A DNA stretch of 64,000 nucleotides, taken from the NCBI RefSeq assembly GCF_016836705.1, contig NZ_JAFCGY010000014.1:1-64000 (forward strand), in the 5' to 3' direction. The position numbers were made by a program, and so were the translations under genes. The stretch comes from Mesorhizobium caraganae. Lineage in GTDB: Bacteria; Pseudomonadota; Alphaproteobacteria; Rhizobiales; Rhizobiaceae. The notes beneath the pieces were generated by a model that had not been told where the DNA came from, searched no databases, and worked only from the letters and a program-made list of their open reading frames with translations. Positions 63,939 through 64,000 of this stretch are shown here, piece by piece; within the stretch, counting starts at the first letter, position 1; every line of letters begins with the position of its first letter.

Positions 63939-64000
63939 AGCAACAGGCGCAATGCTTCGCCACGCTGGGATTGCAGTTCCGGATCGCGCGACAGGACCAG
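63890..64000 (-). CDS. recG: ATP-dependent DNA helicase RecG, C-terminal end only
   Basis: The last 36 codons of a minus-strand gene that continues beyond the window. The product ends with LVLSRDPELQSQRGEALRLL and LYLFGRDEAVRLLRAG before TGA at 63890-63892, the usual RecG C terminus (LYLFGRDEAVRLLRAG is highly conserved). RecG rescues stalled replication forks. Its tail is antisense to the end of the DUF502 gene. Confidence 0.88.
   Translation of the reverse strand: MVLSRDPELQSQRGEALRLLLYLFGRDEAVRLLRAG

Overview
The window looks like chromosome from a rhizobial alphaproteobacterium. Protein sequences and gene order (divK-pleD, topA-rnr-DUF983-NUDIX, gcvT-gcvH-gcvP behind a glycine riboswitch, a Flp/Tad pilus cluster, rhizobial-type PccA, frmA-gfa) suggest Mesorhizobium or a close relative. 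That placement is inference from recognised families, not from a search. Coding density is high and most genes are core functions.

Layout. 1-8.7 kb: a secreted repeat protein, a nitroreductase, a MaoC hydratase/CoA-ester lyase pair, a DUF2336 protein, a FUSC-type membrane protein and parE. 9-17.9 kb: a Tad/Flp pilus export operon (cpaB, cpaC, a very short lipoprotein in the cpaD position, cpaE, cpaF, tadB, tadC, tadD). It has no pilin, prepilin peptidase or TadE/F genes, so those must lie elsewhere. 18-23.8 kb: a membrane diguanylate cyclase, then the glycine cleavage operon gcvT-gcvH-gcvP on the minus strand behind a tandem glycine riboswitch. 24-30 kb: a duplicated-domain unknown protein, a Tat-exported molybdopterin oxidoreductase with its cytochrome b, DUF1345 and YaiI proteins, and glutathione-dependent formaldehyde detoxification (frmA, a small unknown ORF, gfa). 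30-43.7 kb: an ion channel, pccA, dnaE, two decayed genes (an NTF2-like remnant and a frameshifted potassium channel), an EamA exporter, dinB with an SOS box, a GNAT enzyme, two secreted unknown proteins, and a HAD/DUF3572 pair. 43.9-46.3 kb: the cell-cycle/c-di-GMP pair divK-pleD, then rpmG. 46.4-47.7 kb: an IS1202-like (ISNCY) insertion sequence flanked by a 17-bp direct repeat. 47.8-55.8 kb: a minus-strand run of topA, rnr, DUF983, NUDIX, MFS and a NIF3-like gene. 56-64 kb: a PF03640 secreted protein, a CcdA-like protein, a universal stress protein, a gene-poor stretch ending in a degenerate tRNA-Lys, glmU and glmS (amino-sugar synthesis), a higBA toxin-antitoxin locus whose toxin gene is broken, a DUF502 protein and the 3' end of recG.

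No large undescribed system was found. The most useful unusual signals are small: the IS with its long target duplication just upstream of rpmG; the higBA locus with a dead toxin but intact antitoxin and twin operators; an SOS box lying on the dinB start; a 2-nt frameshift in a potassium channel; a tRNA-Lys pseudogene beside about 500 bp without a gene; a mini-CpaD lipoprotein; an 83-codon ORF with no ATG start wedged between frmA and gfa; and a perfect 19-bp palindrome upstream of topA.
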